Shown: piece by piece, positions 52,264-61,651 of the stretch
Numbering within the stretch: the first letter of the stretch is position 1
Layout: each line of letters begins with the position of its first letter
Source of the DNA: Comamonas resistens
GTDB taxonomy: Bacteria > Pseudomonadota > Gammaproteobacteria > Burkholderiales > Burkholderiaceae_C
NCBI RefSeq assembly: GCF_030064165.1
Contig: NZ_CP125947.1
Span: 1,488,001 to 1,552,000 of the forward strand
Direction of reading: 5' to 3'
Length of the DNA stretch: 64,000 nucleotides
The notes under the pieces: generated by a model
The model's input: the letters and a program-made list of their open reading frames with translations, nothing else
Database searches by the model: none
What the model was told of the DNA's origin: nothing
Program-made: the position numbers and the translations under genes

Positions 52264-53241
52264 TCAGACCTTGGCCTGCCAGAGCTTGGGCAGACCAGGG
52301 TCGGTAGCGGCAATGGCTTTCTTGAGCAGATTGCGCATGGTGGCGGCTTCCATTTCGCCCAGGCTTTCGATGAGATCGGTTTCCACGGCCTTGGCGGCCG
52401 CCAGCACATGCAAGATGGCTGCATTGCCCTGGGTCGTGAGTTGCAGTGACTGCGCGCGCTCCGGGCTTTCCTCGACCCAGCCCTTGCGGATCAGCGACTG
52501 CAGGGCCACGGCGCCGATATCCGTGCCGGTGTAGGCCATGTGAGAGGCGATTTCGGCAGGGGATTGGGGCTGCTGGATACTGAGCAGCGAGAGCACGTAA
52601 AAATCGGCATCCGTCATGCCATAGGCCGCCATGGGCTTGCGCAGACCGCTCAGAAATTGGAAGTGCGCGCGGCCCATCAGATAGCCGATCAGATTCTCGG
52701 AATAGGCGGTGTTGGTATCGGCCGCAGGCTCGCTGGCCACGGCGTCGGCCTTGCGTGAAGCCAGGGCGTAGCCCCCGGTCACATATAGCAAAGGTGCATG
52801 AGGGTTGGCGTCATAAGCGGTGACCTCGCCCACAAAAATGATGTGGTCGCCCCCGTCGTACTGGAAAGCGGTCTTGCATTTGAAGCGCGCGCTGCAGTCC
52901 TGCAGCAGCGGGGCATGGGCGGCCTCGGAGTCCAGCGCCAGGCCCGAGAACTTGTCTTCGCCAGCGCGCGCAAAGCGGTTGGACAGCGCCTCCTGCTCGT
53001 TGGAGAGGATGTGCACATTCCAGGTGTCGGCGCTCTGGAACACGGGCAGGCTGCGTGCGTTCTTGGCCAGGCTCCACAGCACCATGGGCGGCTCCAGCGA
53101 GACCGAGTTGAAGCTGTTGGCCGTGATTCCTACAGGCTCACCGTTTTCGGCACGAGTGGTGACGATGGTGACCCCGGTGCCGAACATGCCCAGGGCGCGG
53201 CGGAAGTCTTTGGGATCGAAGGGTGCTGCGGTGCTTTGCAT
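52264..53241 (-). CDS. tesA2: Flavin reductase component TesA2 with C-terminal MarR-like domain
   Basis: A protein of 325 residues from the ATG at 53241 behind AAGGAGACA. Residues 10-165 are an HpaC/HsaB-type flavin reductase (RRALGMFGTGVTIVTT, GITANSFNSVSLEPP). Residues 185-325 are an added winged-helix of MarR type (MTDADFYVLSLLSIQQPQSP, LIRKGWVEES). HsaB lacks this part. A similar tail in the Acinetobacter 4-hydroxyphenylacetate reductase C1 binds the substrate and controls activity. TesA2 supplies reduced flavin to TesA1. Confidence 0.9.
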   Translation of the reverse strand: MQSTAAPFDPKDFRRALGMFGTGVTIVTTRAENGEPVGITANSFNSVSLEPPMVLWSLAKNARSLPVFQSADTWNVHILSNEQEALSNRFARAGEDKFSGLALDSEAAHAPLLQDCSARFKCKTAFQYDGGDHIIFVGEVTAYDANPHAPLLYVTGGYALASRKADAVASEPAADTNTAYSENLIGYLMGRAHFQFLSGLRKPMAAYGMTDADFYVLSLLSIQQPQSPAEIASHMAYTGTDIGAVALQSLIRKGWVEESPERAQSLQLTTQGNAAILHVLAAAKAVETDLIESLGEMEAATMRNLLKKAIAATDPGLPKLWQAKV

Positions 53242-53399
53242 GAGGTGAATGTCTCCTTGATGCAAGAGTGCGGCGATTGGGTTTTCTTTGAATCCTTCAC
53301 ATGGACTAGCAGGGAAAAGCAGCTCTCGGTGTTTGTCCCAGGTCCGTTTCTGGCGGCAGAAATCGCTTGCGGGAAGGGACTGTGAAGAGTGTCCGCTCG

Positions 53400-53444
53400 T
53401 TAGTCTGATCGGACGATGAAGCTGTGTTTGTGCGGTGAGAGCAT
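53400..53444 (+). promoter_or_regulatory. Steroid box J between tesA2 and tesA1
   Basis: TTAGTC (53400-53405), TGATCG, GACGATG (53412-53418), with GAGCAT at 53439-53444 in the -10 position for tesA1, whose ATG is at 53517. For the minus direction (tesA2) no good -10 at the same spacing is seen. The gap 53242-53516 holds nothing else recognised. Confidence 0.7.
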
Positions 53445-53516
53445 TCTTTGCCATAGGCCCAATGCCTTGCCCACCACACCACAAGCCGCCCGGTGGAGCG
53501 GCAACCGGAGACAGCT

Positions 53517-54713
53517 ATGAACACAATGACCGACAACTACCTCACCCCTGATGCACTGGCTGTGATCGAGCGTGCCAGGGCCCTGGCTGTCAAGCTGGCC
53601 GAGCGCGCCCAGCAGGCCGACCGTGAAGGCCGGATCAGCGACGAGACCATTGCTGAGATGGCCGAGGCAGGTCTGTTCCGCGTGCTGCAACCCAAGCGCT
53701 GGGGCGGTTACGAGATGGATCCGCGCGTGTTCTATACCGTGCAGATGGAGCTGGCCAAGGGCTGCATGTCCACGGCCTGGATCTACGGCGTGGTCGGTGT
53801 ACACCCCTGGCAGCTGGCGTTGTTCCCTGACCAGGCCCAGCAGGATGTCTGGGGCAAGGACAGCGGCGTGCGCATTGCCTCCACCTATATGCCCACGGGC
53901 AAGGCCGAGCCTGTGGAGGGCGGCTTCAAGTTCAGCGGTCGCTGGAGCTTCTCCACCGGCTCCAAGCACTGCGACTGGCTGTTCCTTGGCGGTCTGCTGC
54001 CCAAGCGCGATGGCACGCCGGGCCTGGAGCATGTGACCTTTCTGCTGCCCAAGTCCGACTACCGTATCGAGGACAACTGGGACGTGCTGGGCCTGCGCGG
54101 CACGGGCAGCCACGACATCGTGGTGGAAAACGCTTTTGTGCCTGCGCACCGCATCCAGTACACCAATGACCACAGCGACGCTGGCTGCCCCGGCCGCAAG
54201 GAAAACACCGGCTGGCTGTTCCTTATTCCCTTCACCCATGTGTTCCAGCGTGCGGTCTCCACCGCCTGCCTGGGCGCGCTGGAGGGCGCGATCGCCTCGT
54301 TCACCCAGCGTGCGACCTCGCACATAGGCAAGCATGGCAACAAGATGGCCGAGGACGTGAATGCCCAGACTGCCGTGACCGAGGCCACGATTGCGCTGGA
54401 CCAGCTCAAGCTCACGCTGTTCCGCAACTACGCCCGAATCGTCGATGCCGCCAAGACCGGTATCCAGCTCTCGCTGGAGGAGCGTTTGCTGCAGCGCGCT
54501 CAGGCCTCCTATGTACCCAAGCTCACGGGCTTTCATGCCAACGAGCTGATGCGTGCCTGCGCGGCCAGCGGCACGTTCAAGACCAATCCCATCGAGCGCG
54601 TGTTCCGCGACATCCACCAGGGCCGTACCCATATCGCCAACAACACCGATGCCTATGTGCGCGCTTATGGCTCGCATGTGCTGGGCATCGCCAACCAGGA
54701 GCCTTTTGTCTGA
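53517..54713 (+). CDS. tesA1: 3-HSA 4-hydroxylase, oxygenase component TesA1
   Basis: A flavin-dependent monooxygenase of the HsaA/HpaB-acyl-CoA-dehydrogenase fold, 398 residues, from the ATG at 53517 behind CCGGAG. ACMSTAWIYG-type (KGCMSTAWIYGVVGVH) and GLRGTGSHDIVVE are family marks. With reduced flavin from TesA2 it hydroxylates C4 of 3-hydroxy-9,10-secoandrosta-1,3,5(10)-triene-9,17-dione, preparing the TesB substrate. It heads the plus-strand operon tesA1-H-I-kshB-scdA. Confidence 0.93.
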   Translation: MNTMTDNYLTPDALAVIERARALAVKLAERAQQADREGRISDETIAEMAEAGLFRVLQPKRWGGYEMDPRVFYTVQMELAKGCMSTAWIYGVVGVHPWQLALFPDQAQQDVWGKDSGVRIASTYMPTGKAEPVEGGFKFSGRWSFSTGSKHCDWLFLGGLLPKRDGTPGLEHVTFLLPKSDYRIEDNWDVLGLRGTGSHDIVVENAFVPAHRIQYTNDHSDAGCPGRKENTGWLFLIPFTHVFQRAVSTACLGALEGAIASFTQRATSHIGKHGNKMAEDVNAQTAVTEATIALDQLKLTLFRNYARIVDAAKTGIQLSLEERLLQRAQASYVPKLTGFHANELMRACAASGTFKTNPIERVFRDIHQGRTHIANNTDAYVRAYGSHVLGIANQEPFV

Positions 54714-54815
54714 TTGAGTTCAGCAAAAGCTGCGGCAGTTGCCCATTGCGGTCGCTGTCGCACTCGCCTTATTGCGACAGTCCATCCATAAAACAAAGAT
54801 TGACGGAGACAGGGA

Positions 54816-56546
54816 ATGGCAGAACAAGAATATGACCTGATCGTTGTGGGCTCTGGTGCGGGGGCCTTGCTGGGCGCCATTCGCGCTCAGGAGCAAGGCC
54901 TCAAGACATTGGTGGTGGAAAAGACGGATCTGTTCGGTGGTACCTCGGCTCTGTCGGGTGGCGGCATCTGGATTCCCGTCAATTACGACCAGCAGAACGC
55001 GGGCGTCAAGGACGATCTGGAAACCGCATTCAGCTATATGAAGCGATGCGTGCGCGGCATGGCCAGCGATGACCGCGTGCTGGCCTATGTGGAAACCGCC
55101 AACAAGATGGCCGAGTACCTGCGCCAGATCGGCATTCCCTACCGCGCCATGGCCAGGTATGCGGATTACTACCCGCATATCGAAGGCTCCAAGCCCGGTG
55201 GTCGAACCATGGATCCCATGGACTTCAATGCTGCCAAGCTGGGCCTGGACGCACTGGAAACCATGCGACCGGGCCTGCCGAGTACCCAGATCTTCGGTCG
55301 CATGAGCATGAACGCCTTCGAGGCCCATTCCATGCTTTCGCGCGAGTTCAAGTCTCGCTTCTCTCTGGTTGGCATCATGCTCAAATATTTTCTCGACTAC
55401 CCCTGGCGCGGCAAGACGCGCCGCGACCGCCGCATGACCGGTGGTCAGGCGCTGGTGGCCGGTTTGCTGACGGCGGCCAACAAGGCGGGCGTCGAGATGT
55501 GGCGCAATGCCCCGTTCAAGGAGCTGATGCAGGATGCATCAGGCCGTGTGACGGGCGCTATCGTCGAAAAACATGGTCAGCGCACAGAGATCAAAGCCAG
55601 GCGCGGCGTAATGCTGGGCGCTGGCGGTTTCGAGCGCAATCAACAGATGCGCGATCAGTATCTGAACAAACCTACCAAAGCCGAGTGGACGGCCACGCCT
55701 GTGGGCGGCAATGAGGGTGATGCTCATCGTGCGGGTCAGACCGTGGGGGCTCAGTTGCACCTCATGGATTGGTCCTGGGGCGTTCCGACCATGGATGTGC
55801 CTATGGAGCCTGCATTCCGTGGCATCTTTGTCGAGCGCTCACTGCCAGGCTGCATGGTGGTCAATGCCAAGGGGCAGCGATTCCTCGATGAATCAGGTCC
55901 ATACCCCGAGTTTCAGCAGGCCATGTTGGCCGAGGAAGCCAAGGGTAATGGCGGTGTGCCCGCCTGGATTGTGTTTGACGCGAGCTTTCGTGCACAAAAC
56001 CCCATGGGCCCGCTGATGCCAGGCTCTGCCGTGCCCGACAGCAAGCTGCACAAGAACTGGCTGAACAATGTCTACTGGAAGGGCGAGACGCTGGATGATC
56101 TGGCGGCCCAGATCGGTGTCGATGCCGCGGGTCTCAAGGACAGCGCTCGTCGCATGACCGAATACGCCAAGACCGGCAAGGATCTGGATTTTGACCGTGG
56201 CGGCAATGTGTTCGACCGCTATTACGGCGATCCGCGTTTGAAGAACCCCAATCTTGGCCCCATAGAGAAGGGGCCGTTCTATGCCATGCGTCTGTGGCCC
56301 GGCGAGATCGGTACCAAGGGCGGTCTGCTCACCGATCGCGAAGGCCGTGTGTTGAACACCGAGGGCCAGATCATCGAGGGTTTGTATTGCGTGGGCAACA
56401 ACTCTGCTTCGGTCATGGGGCCTGCCTATGCGGGCGCTGGCTCCACGCTGGGCCCCGCCATGACGTTTGCCTTTCGCGCCGTGGCCGATCTGGTTGGCAA
56501 GCCACTGCCACTGGAGAACCCGCATCTGTTGGGCAAGGCGGTTTGA
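54816..56546 (+). CDS. tesH: 3-oxosteroid 1-dehydrogenase TesH
   Basis: An FAD protein of 576 residues that matches the known C. testosteroni delta1-dehydrogenase almost end to end from memory. YDLIVVGSGAGALLGA is the dinucleotide loop, GGTSALSGGGIWIP follows, and the C-terminal VGNNSASVMGPAYAGAGSTLGPA closes the FAD site. It introduces the C1-C2 double bond in ring A, the step needed for aromatisation. Some stretches (residues about 295-305) differ from the old database entry, which reads there like a frameshift artefact. ATG at 54816, GGAGACAGGGA before it. Confidence 0.95.
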   Translation: MAEQEYDLIVVGSGAGALLGAIRAQEQGLKTLVVEKTDLFGGTSALSGGGIWIPVNYDQQNAGVKDDLETAFSYMKRCVRGMASDDRVLAYVETANKMAEYLRQIGIPYRAMARYADYYPHIEGSKPGGRTMDPMDFNAAKLGLDALETMRPGLPSTQIFGRMSMNAFEAHSMLSREFKSRFSLVGIMLKYFLDYPWRGKTRRDRRMTGGQALVAGLLTAANKAGVEMWRNAPFKELMQDASGRVTGAIVEKHGQRTEIKARRGVMLGAGGFERNQQMRDQYLNKPTKAEWTATPVGGNEGDAHRAGQTVGAQLHLMDWSWGVPTMDVPMEPAFRGIFVERSLPGCMVVNAKGQRFLDESGPYPEFQQAMLAEEAKGNGGVPAWIVFDASFRAQNPMGPLMPGSAVPDSKLHKNWLNNVYWKGETLDDLAAQIGVDAAGLKDSARRMTEYAKTGKDLDFDRGGNVFDRYYGDPRLKNPNLGPIEKGPFYAMRLWPGEIGTKGGLLTDREGRVLNTEGQIIEGLYCVGNNSASVMGPAYAGAGSTLGPAMTFAFRAVADLVGKPLPLENPHLLGKAV

Positions 56547-56556
56547 AGGGACTGAA

Positions 56557-58290
56557 ATGACAAACGGTTCCAAGCAACAGATCAGCACGATCAACCCGGT
56601 CGGCCCGGCGCTTGATGTACGTTCTGCAGAGGATGTTCAGTGGTCCGATGTCGCCGATGTGGTCGTGGTCGGCTGGGGGGGCGCAGGAGCCAGCGCCGCC
56701 ATTGAAGCGCGCGAGCAAGGCGCCGAGGTGCTGGTGATCGACCGTTTCAGCGGTGGTGGTGCCAGTGTGCTTTCCGGCGGCGTGGTTTACGCCGGTGGCG
56801 GCACCAGATACCAGAAGGAGGCCGGCTTCGAAGACAGCCCCGAAGCCATGACCGCCTACCTCAGGCATGAGGTCAATGGAGTCGTCAGCGATGCCACTCT
56901 GGCGCGTTTCAGCCGCGAGAGCGTGGCCAATCTGCAGTGGCTGGAAAAGCAAGGCGCACGCTTTGATTCCACCATGCCGGCTTACAAGACCTCGTATCCG
57001 CCCGATGGTGTTTATCTCTACTACTCGGGCAATGAGGTCGTGCCGGCCTACGGCAACCCGGCACTGGCCGAGAAGCCCGCTCCGCGCGGTCACCGTGTGA
57101 TGGCCAAGGGGCAATCTGGCGCTACTTTCTTTGCAGCGCTCAAGCAGTCCACGCTGGCCCATGGTGCCCGTACGCTGACCCAGGCGCGTGTCCAGCGCCT
57201 GGTGCGCGAGCAGGAGACCGGGCGTGTGTTGGGCGTAGAGGTGACGGTGTTGCCAGACGGTGATCCACGCACCGAACGCCATAAAAAGCTGGATGAACTG
57301 GTGGCCAAATGGCGCTTGTACCAGGCACCGCGTGCGCAGGCGGGCCGCCGCGAAGCGGCCCAGATCGAGAGCGAGATTGGCGAGAAGCTCTTTGTCCGCG
57401 CCAGAAAAGGCGTGATCCTCTGCACCGGCGGCTATATCTTCAACTCCGAGTTGATGGACCAGCATGCCCCAGCCTACAAGCCGGGCTGGCTGACAGGGGC
57501 GGCCGGTTGCGACGGCTCGGGTCTGCGTCTGGGGCAGTCCGTGGGTGGAATAGGGCAGGACCTGAACAATATCTCGGCCTGGCGCTTCCTCACTCCTCCG
57601 GCCGTCTGGCCCAAGGGGCTGGTGGTCAACACCAAGGGCAAGCGCTTTTGCAACGAGCAGGCCTATGGCGCCAAGCTGGGCTACGAGATGATGGAAAAGC
57701 AGGGCGGCAAGGCCTGGCTCATCATCGACAGCAGTCTGCGTCGTCAGGCAACCTGGCAGTGCCTGTTTGGTGGCCTCTGGGCTTTCCAGTCTGTTCCGGC
57801 GCTGGCGCTGATGTACAAGGTGGCGATCAAGGGCCGGTCGGTGGCCGATCTCGCTTGCAAGATCGGTGCTGACGCAGCCCTGTTGCAGCGCCAGTTCGAT
57901 GCGGCCAATGCCGCGGCACGCGGCGAAATCGACGATCCCATGGGCAAGTCCCGGGATCTGCGCCATGAGTTCAAGGGTGGTTCTTTGTTTGCCATCGACA
58001 TCTCCATTCACCAGAAGATGTTCCCGCTGGCCGTGCTGAGTCTGGGTGGCCTCAAGATCAATGAGGACAGTGGTGCGGTCGTCGATGGCGCAGGCCGTGA
58101 CATACCAGGCCTGTATGCCGCAGGGCGTACGGCCATTGGCGTGGCGTCCTCGCGCTATGTCAGTGGGCTTTCCTTGGCGGACTGCGTGTTTTCCGGGCGT
58201 CGTGCAGGAAAGGCCGCGGCTTTGGCTGATGCGCCGCCATCCAGTGCCGCTGCAACTGCCTTGGGAGCAGAGGAAAGCCTGATTGTTTAA
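56557..58290 (+). CDS. tesI: 3-oxo-5alpha-steroid 4-dehydrogenase TesI
   Basis: An FAD protein of 577 residues of the same fumarate-reductase/KstD superfamily as TesH but clearly different. VVVVGWGGAGASAAIEA is the FAD loop, with GGASVLSGGVVYAGGG next and AAGRTAIGVASSRY near the end. TesI dehydrogenates C4-C5 of 5alpha-3-oxo steroids. The ATG at 56557 lies ten bases past the tesH stop; the frame is open further upstream. The middle, near residues 245-300, has a basic insertion with DPRTERHKKLDELV. Confidence 0.92.
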   Translation: MTNGSKQQISTINPVGPALDVRSAEDVQWSDVADVVVVGWGGAGASAAIEAREQGAEVLVIDRFSGGGASVLSGGVVYAGGGTRYQKEAGFEDSPEAMTAYLRHEVNGVVSDATLARFSRESVANLQWLEKQGARFDSTMPAYKTSYPPDGVYLYYSGNEVVPAYGNPALAEKPAPRGHRVMAKGQSGATFFAALKQSTLAHGARTLTQARVQRLVREQETGRVLGVEVTVLPDGDPRTERHKKLDELVAKWRLYQAPRAQAGRREAAQIESEIGEKLFVRARKGVILCTGGYIFNSELMDQHAPAYKPGWLTGAAGCDGSGLRLGQSVGGIGQDLNNISAWRFLTPPAVWPKGLVVNTKGKRFCNEQAYGAKLGYEMMEKQGGKAWLIIDSSLRRQATWQCLFGGLWAFQSVPALALMYKVAIKGRSVADLACKIGADAALLQRQFDAANAAARGEIDDPMGKSRDLRHEFKGGSLFAIDISIHQKMFPLAVLSLGGLKINEDSGAVVDGAGRDIPGLYAAGRTAIGVASSRYVSGLSLADCVFSGRRAGKAAALADAPPSSAAATALGAEESLIV

Positions 58291-58372
58291 CCCCTGAATG
58301 TTGGGGGCAGCCATGGGTTGGAGCGCCGGCCGTGGCTGCACAGATAAGTGTGAGTGAGTAAGGGGGATAAAA

Positions 58373-59446
58373 ATGAGCAGTGAAGCCACAACAACCGCAT
58401 CGCGCTATCACCCGTTGCGGGTGCGCGCGGTGATCGACGAAACACACGACACCAAATCCATTGTGTTTGATGTACCCGAGGCGTTGGCTGAGCAGTTCAG
58501 CTACAAGCCCGGCCAGTTTCTGACGCTGCGACTGCCGATAGAGGGCCACTTTGTACCGCGTTGCTATTCCATGTCCAGTGCACCGGAGCTGGATGATGCG
58601 CTGCGCGTGACCGTCAAGCGCGTGCATCAAGGGCGAGGCTCCAACTGGGTCTGCGACAAGGTGCGAGTGGGTGACACCATCGAGCTCATGCCGCCTTCCG
58701 GCCTGTTTTCTCCCAGGAATCTGGGCCAGAACTTTCTGCTTTTGGCCGGGGGCAGCGGCATTACGCCAGTGTTTTCCATCTTGCGCACCGTGCTCAAGCA
58801 GCATCGGGGCAATGTCGTTCTGTTCTATGCCAACCGTGACGAGCGCTCGGTCATTTTCAAGAAGGACCTGCAGCAACTGGCGGCAGAGTATCCGGACCGC
58901 TTGCAGGTTGTGCACTGGCTTGACTCGGTGCAAGGAGCTCCTTCCCTGCAGCAGTTGGTGGCCTGGGCCACGCCCTGGATACCCCATGCCGGTCAGGCCT
59001 TTATCTGCGGGCCGGGTCCTTTCATGGATGCCGCGCAAGCCGCGATGATTGCAGCCGGCATGCCCGCAGAGCAGGTGCATGTGGAGCGCTTTGTTTCTCT
59101 GCCTGACGAGGAAACCCTGCAACAGATGCAGCGGCAAGATGCGGCTTCGCTCGGGGAGGCGGCTGTCGATGAGGCGGTGGTGCAGCTGCGCCTGGATGGT
59201 GAAGACTACGAATTTGCCTGCAGCGGCACGGAAACCATTCTTGAAGCCGGTTTGCGCGCTGGCATCAACCTGCCTTTTTCCTGCCAGGCCGGAATGTGTG
59301 CCTCCTGCATGTGCCAGGTGCAGGACGGCAGCGTGCATCTGCGCCACAACGAGGTGCTGGATGCCAAAGACCTGTCCAAGAAATGGACCCTGGCCTGCCA
59401 GTCGGTTCCCACCAGCGAGAAGCTGCGCGTCAAATTCCCGGAGTAA
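58373..59446 (+). CDS. kshB: 3-ketosteroid 9alpha-hydroxylase reductase (KshB-like, ORF17)
   Basis: A protein of 357 residues. The N-terminal FAD domain has RCYSMSSAP, the NAD domain has AGGSGITPVFS, and the C-terminal plant-type ferredoxin domain holds Cys304, Cys309, Cys312 and Cys342 (C-x4-C-x2-C-x29-C). This is the class IA-like reductase layout of KshB, PaaE and CntB. It would pass electrons from NADH to KshA. The gene lies 82 bases after tesI in a steroid operon, and no other Rieske oxygenase is in the window besides kshA, so the pairing is well supported. Confidence 0.88.
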   Translation: MSSEATTTASRYHPLRVRAVIDETHDTKSIVFDVPEALAEQFSYKPGQFLTLRLPIEGHFVPRCYSMSSAPELDDALRVTVKRVHQGRGSNWVCDKVRVGDTIELMPPSGLFSPRNLGQNFLLLAGGSGITPVFSILRTVLKQHRGNVVLFYANRDERSVIFKKDLQQLAAEYPDRLQVVHWLDSVQGAPSLQQLVAWATPWIPHAGQAFICGPGPFMDAAQAAMIAAGMPAEQVHVERFVSLPDEETLQQMQRQDAASLGEAAVDEAVVQLRLDGEDYEFACSGTETILEAGLRAGINLPFSCQAGMCASCMCQVQDGSVHLRHNEVLDAKDLSKKWTLACQSVPTSEKLRVKFPE

Positions 59447-59449
59447 ACC

Positions 59450-61072
59450 ATGTCGAACATCCAACAGAACGCGATGCCGGAGGCCGCACTGACCCTGCCT
59501 GGCATGCTGGCCGATGTGGCCGGCCGCTTTGCCGAGCGTGCAGCCATTGTCGAAAATGGCAACTCCATCAGCTATCAGCAGTTGCAGCAGTTCAGCCGCC
59601 AGGTGGCGCGGGCCCTGATGACGCTGGGTGTGCAGGCCGGTGACCGTGTGGCTCTGTGGGCGCCCAATCTCAGCGAATGGATTGTGGCGGCCTGCGGAGT
59701 GCATGCCGCGGGCGCCGTGCTGGTGCCCCTGAACACGCGCATGAAGGGGGCCGAGGCTGCCGACATTCTGGAGCGTAGCCGCGCCAAGGTGCTGGTCAGC
59801 GTGGGCGACTTCCTCAACAACTACTACCCCGACCTGCTGAGCGGACAGCGCCCTGCGACGCTGGAGCATCTGGTGGTGCTGGGCGACAAGGTCTTGCCCA
59901 GCGCGGATTTGAGCTGGGCCCAGTTCATGGCCAAGGCCGATGCCACAGATGCGCAGGCACAGCTGCAGCGTGAGGCCCGTATCAAGCCAGACGATACGGC
60001 GGACCTGATGTTCACCTCGGGCACCACGGGCCGTCCCAAGGGCGTGATGTGCGCGCACCGCCCGACGATTCTGGCATTCAAGGCCTGGTCCGATGTGGTG
60101 GGATTGAGCGAAGGCAGCCGCTATCTGATCGTCAACCCTTTCTTTCACACCTTCGGCTACAAGGCAGGCTGGGTGGCGGCTTTGCTGCAGGGCGCGACGG
60201 TCTATCCCGAACAGGTGTTCGATGCCGAGGCGATCCTGCGCCGCATCGAAAGCGACCGCATCAGCTTCATGCCCGGGCCGCCCACGCTGTTCCTGTCCAT
60301 GCTGGCCCATCCGGGGCTCAAGAACTTCGATCTGAGTTCACTGGAGTCCTCGGTCACGGGGGCTTCGACCGTGCCTCCGATTCTGATCAAGCGCATGCGC
60401 GAGGAGCTGGGCATCAGAAACGTGACCACAGCCTATGGTCTGACGGAGTGCGGTGGCTGTGCCACCTTGTGTGAGCCGACGGATTCGGTGGAGACCGTGG
60501 CCAATACCTGCGGCAAGGCTTTGCCCGGCACCGAGGTGCGTTGCGTGGACGGGCAGGGCCGGACCGTGATGGCCGGCGAAGCCGGTGAGGTACTGCTGCG
60601 TGGTTATCACATCATGCAGGGCTACTTCGAGGACGAGCAGGCCACGGCAGAGACCATCGACGTCGACGGCTGGCTGCATACCGGCGATGTCGGCGTGCTC
60701 GACGAGCGTGGTTATCTGCGTATTACCGATCGACTCAAGGACATGTTCATCGTGGGCGGCTTCAATTGCTACCCTGCCGAAATCGAGCGCCTGCTTTCCA
60801 ACCATCCCGAAGTGGCACAGGTTGCCGTGATCGGCGTGGCCGACGAGCGCATGGGCGAGGTCGGCTGTGCCTGCGTGGTGGTGCGCAACGGTATGACGCT
60901 GGACAAGGATGCCTTCATTGCCTGGTGCCGTGCCAATATGGCCAATTACAAGGTGCCGCGTTTTGTGCTGCAACTCGACAGCCTGCCCGTCAACGCCTCC
61001 AACAAGGTGCAAAAGCGGGACTTGATACAGATCGTCAAAGACCGCCTTGAGCCGGCGGTCCAGGCTGCTTGA
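59450..61072 (+). CDS. scdA: HIP-type acid CoA ligase ScdA (FadD3-like, ORF18)
   Basis: An AMP-forming ligase of 540 residues with [13 protein letters not shown] near residue 189, [21 protein letters not shown], and the C-terminal SNKVQKRDL lysine region. It resembles FadD3, which activates the C/D-ring acid (HIP, 9,17-dioxo-hexanorandrostan-5-oic acid) as CoA ester. TA441 places scdA at the end of the tesG-to-scdA block, as here. The start is three bases past the kshB stop. No terminator hairpin is clear before the tRNA genes. Confidence 0.9.
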   Translation: MSNIQQNAMPEAALTLPGMLADVAGRFAERAAIVENGNSISYQQLQQFSRQVARALMTLGVQAGDRVALWAPNLSEWIVAACGVHAAGAVLVPLNTRMKGAEAADILERSRAKVLVSVGDFLNNYYPDLLSGQRPATLEHLVVLGDKVLPSADLSWAQFMAKADATDAQAQLQREARIKPDDTADLMFTSGTTGRPKGVMCAHRPTILAFKAWSDVVGLSEGSRYLIVNPFFHTFGYKAGWVAALLQGATVYPEQVFDAEAILRRIESDRISFMPGPPTLFLSMLAHPGLKNFDLSSLESSVTGASTVPPILIKRMREELGIRNVTTAYGLTECGGCATLCEPTDSVETVANTCGKALPGTEVRCVDGQGRTVMAGEAGEVLLRGYHIMQGYFEDEQATAETIDVDGWLHTGDVGVLDERGYLRITDRLKDMFIVGGFNCYPAEIERLLSNHPEVAQVAVIGVADERMGEVGCACVVVRNGMTLDKDAFIAWCRANMANYKVPRFVLQLDSLPVNASNKVQKRDLIQIVKDRLEPAVQAA

Positions 61073-61169
61073 AACCTGTAGAGCGAGAAATTTGCCGAAC
61101 TTGAAAAGTCAATGAAATTTTCTGGCTATAATTCGAGTCTGTTCTGAAAAGCCTGATGCTTTCAGAGAT

Positions 61170-61245
61170 GCGGGAATAGCTCAGTTGGTAGAGCGATACC
61201 TTGCCAAGGTATAGGTCGACGGTTCGAACCCGTTTTCCCGCTCCA
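61170..61245 (+). tRNA. tRNA-Gly (anticodon GCC)
   Basis: A 76-base cloverleaf. Acceptor GCGGGAA pairs with TTCCCGC, and the D arm holds AGCTCAGTTGGTAGAGC. The anticodon loop is TTGCCAA with GCC, GGTTCGAACCC forms the T arm, and CCA is encoded. Confidence 0.97.
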
Positions 61246-61252
61246 AGTTTTG

Positions 61253-61281
61253 AAAAGGGAAGCAAAAGCTTCCCTTTTTTA
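61253..61281 (+). terminator. Terminator after tRNA-Gly
   Basis: AAAAGGGAAGC, AAAA loop, GCTTCCCTTTTTT. Confidence 0.9.
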
Positions 61282-61344
61282 TTGCGTTGGCCTGTTGGCT
61301 GATGCAATACTTGCCGGGTGGTGCTTGCACCATGTGGCAAGTGG

Positions 61345-61433
61345 GCCTCGATGGTGAAATTGGTAGACACTGCAGACTTAAAATCTGCCGCTTTTAACGA
61401 AGCGTGCCGGTTCGATTCCGGCTCGAGGCACCA
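61345..61433 (+). tRNA. tRNA-Leu (anticodon UAA)
   Basis: An 89-base class II tRNA. Acceptor GCCTCGA pairs with TCGAGGC. The anticodon stem GCAGA/TCTGC closes loop CTTAAAA with TAA. A long variable arm is present, GGTTCGATTCC forms the T arm, and CCA is encoded. Confidence 0.97.
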
Positions 61434-61452
61434 GTCTTTTGAGTGCGTTGAC

Positions 61453-61490
61453 AAGGACTCCAGGCTTGTGGCCTCGAAGTCCTTTTTGTT
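61453..61490 (+). terminator. Terminator after tRNA-Leu
   Basis: AAGGACT and AGTCCTT flank a loop of about 18 bases that can pair further, followed by a T-run. Confidence 0.65.
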
Positions 61491-61651
61491 TTGCACCCGC
61501 TGAAAAATGGCGTTCCCAGTGCGTGAAACATGGATGACAGAAACCTGTCGGCTCCCGCGCTCTGCGTCGAAAATTCTCTTTATGTCGTTATTCTTGCTGC
61601 ATCGCAACAAAACATGCCCTGTTCTGCCGTTATCGCGGGGCTTGTTCAGGG

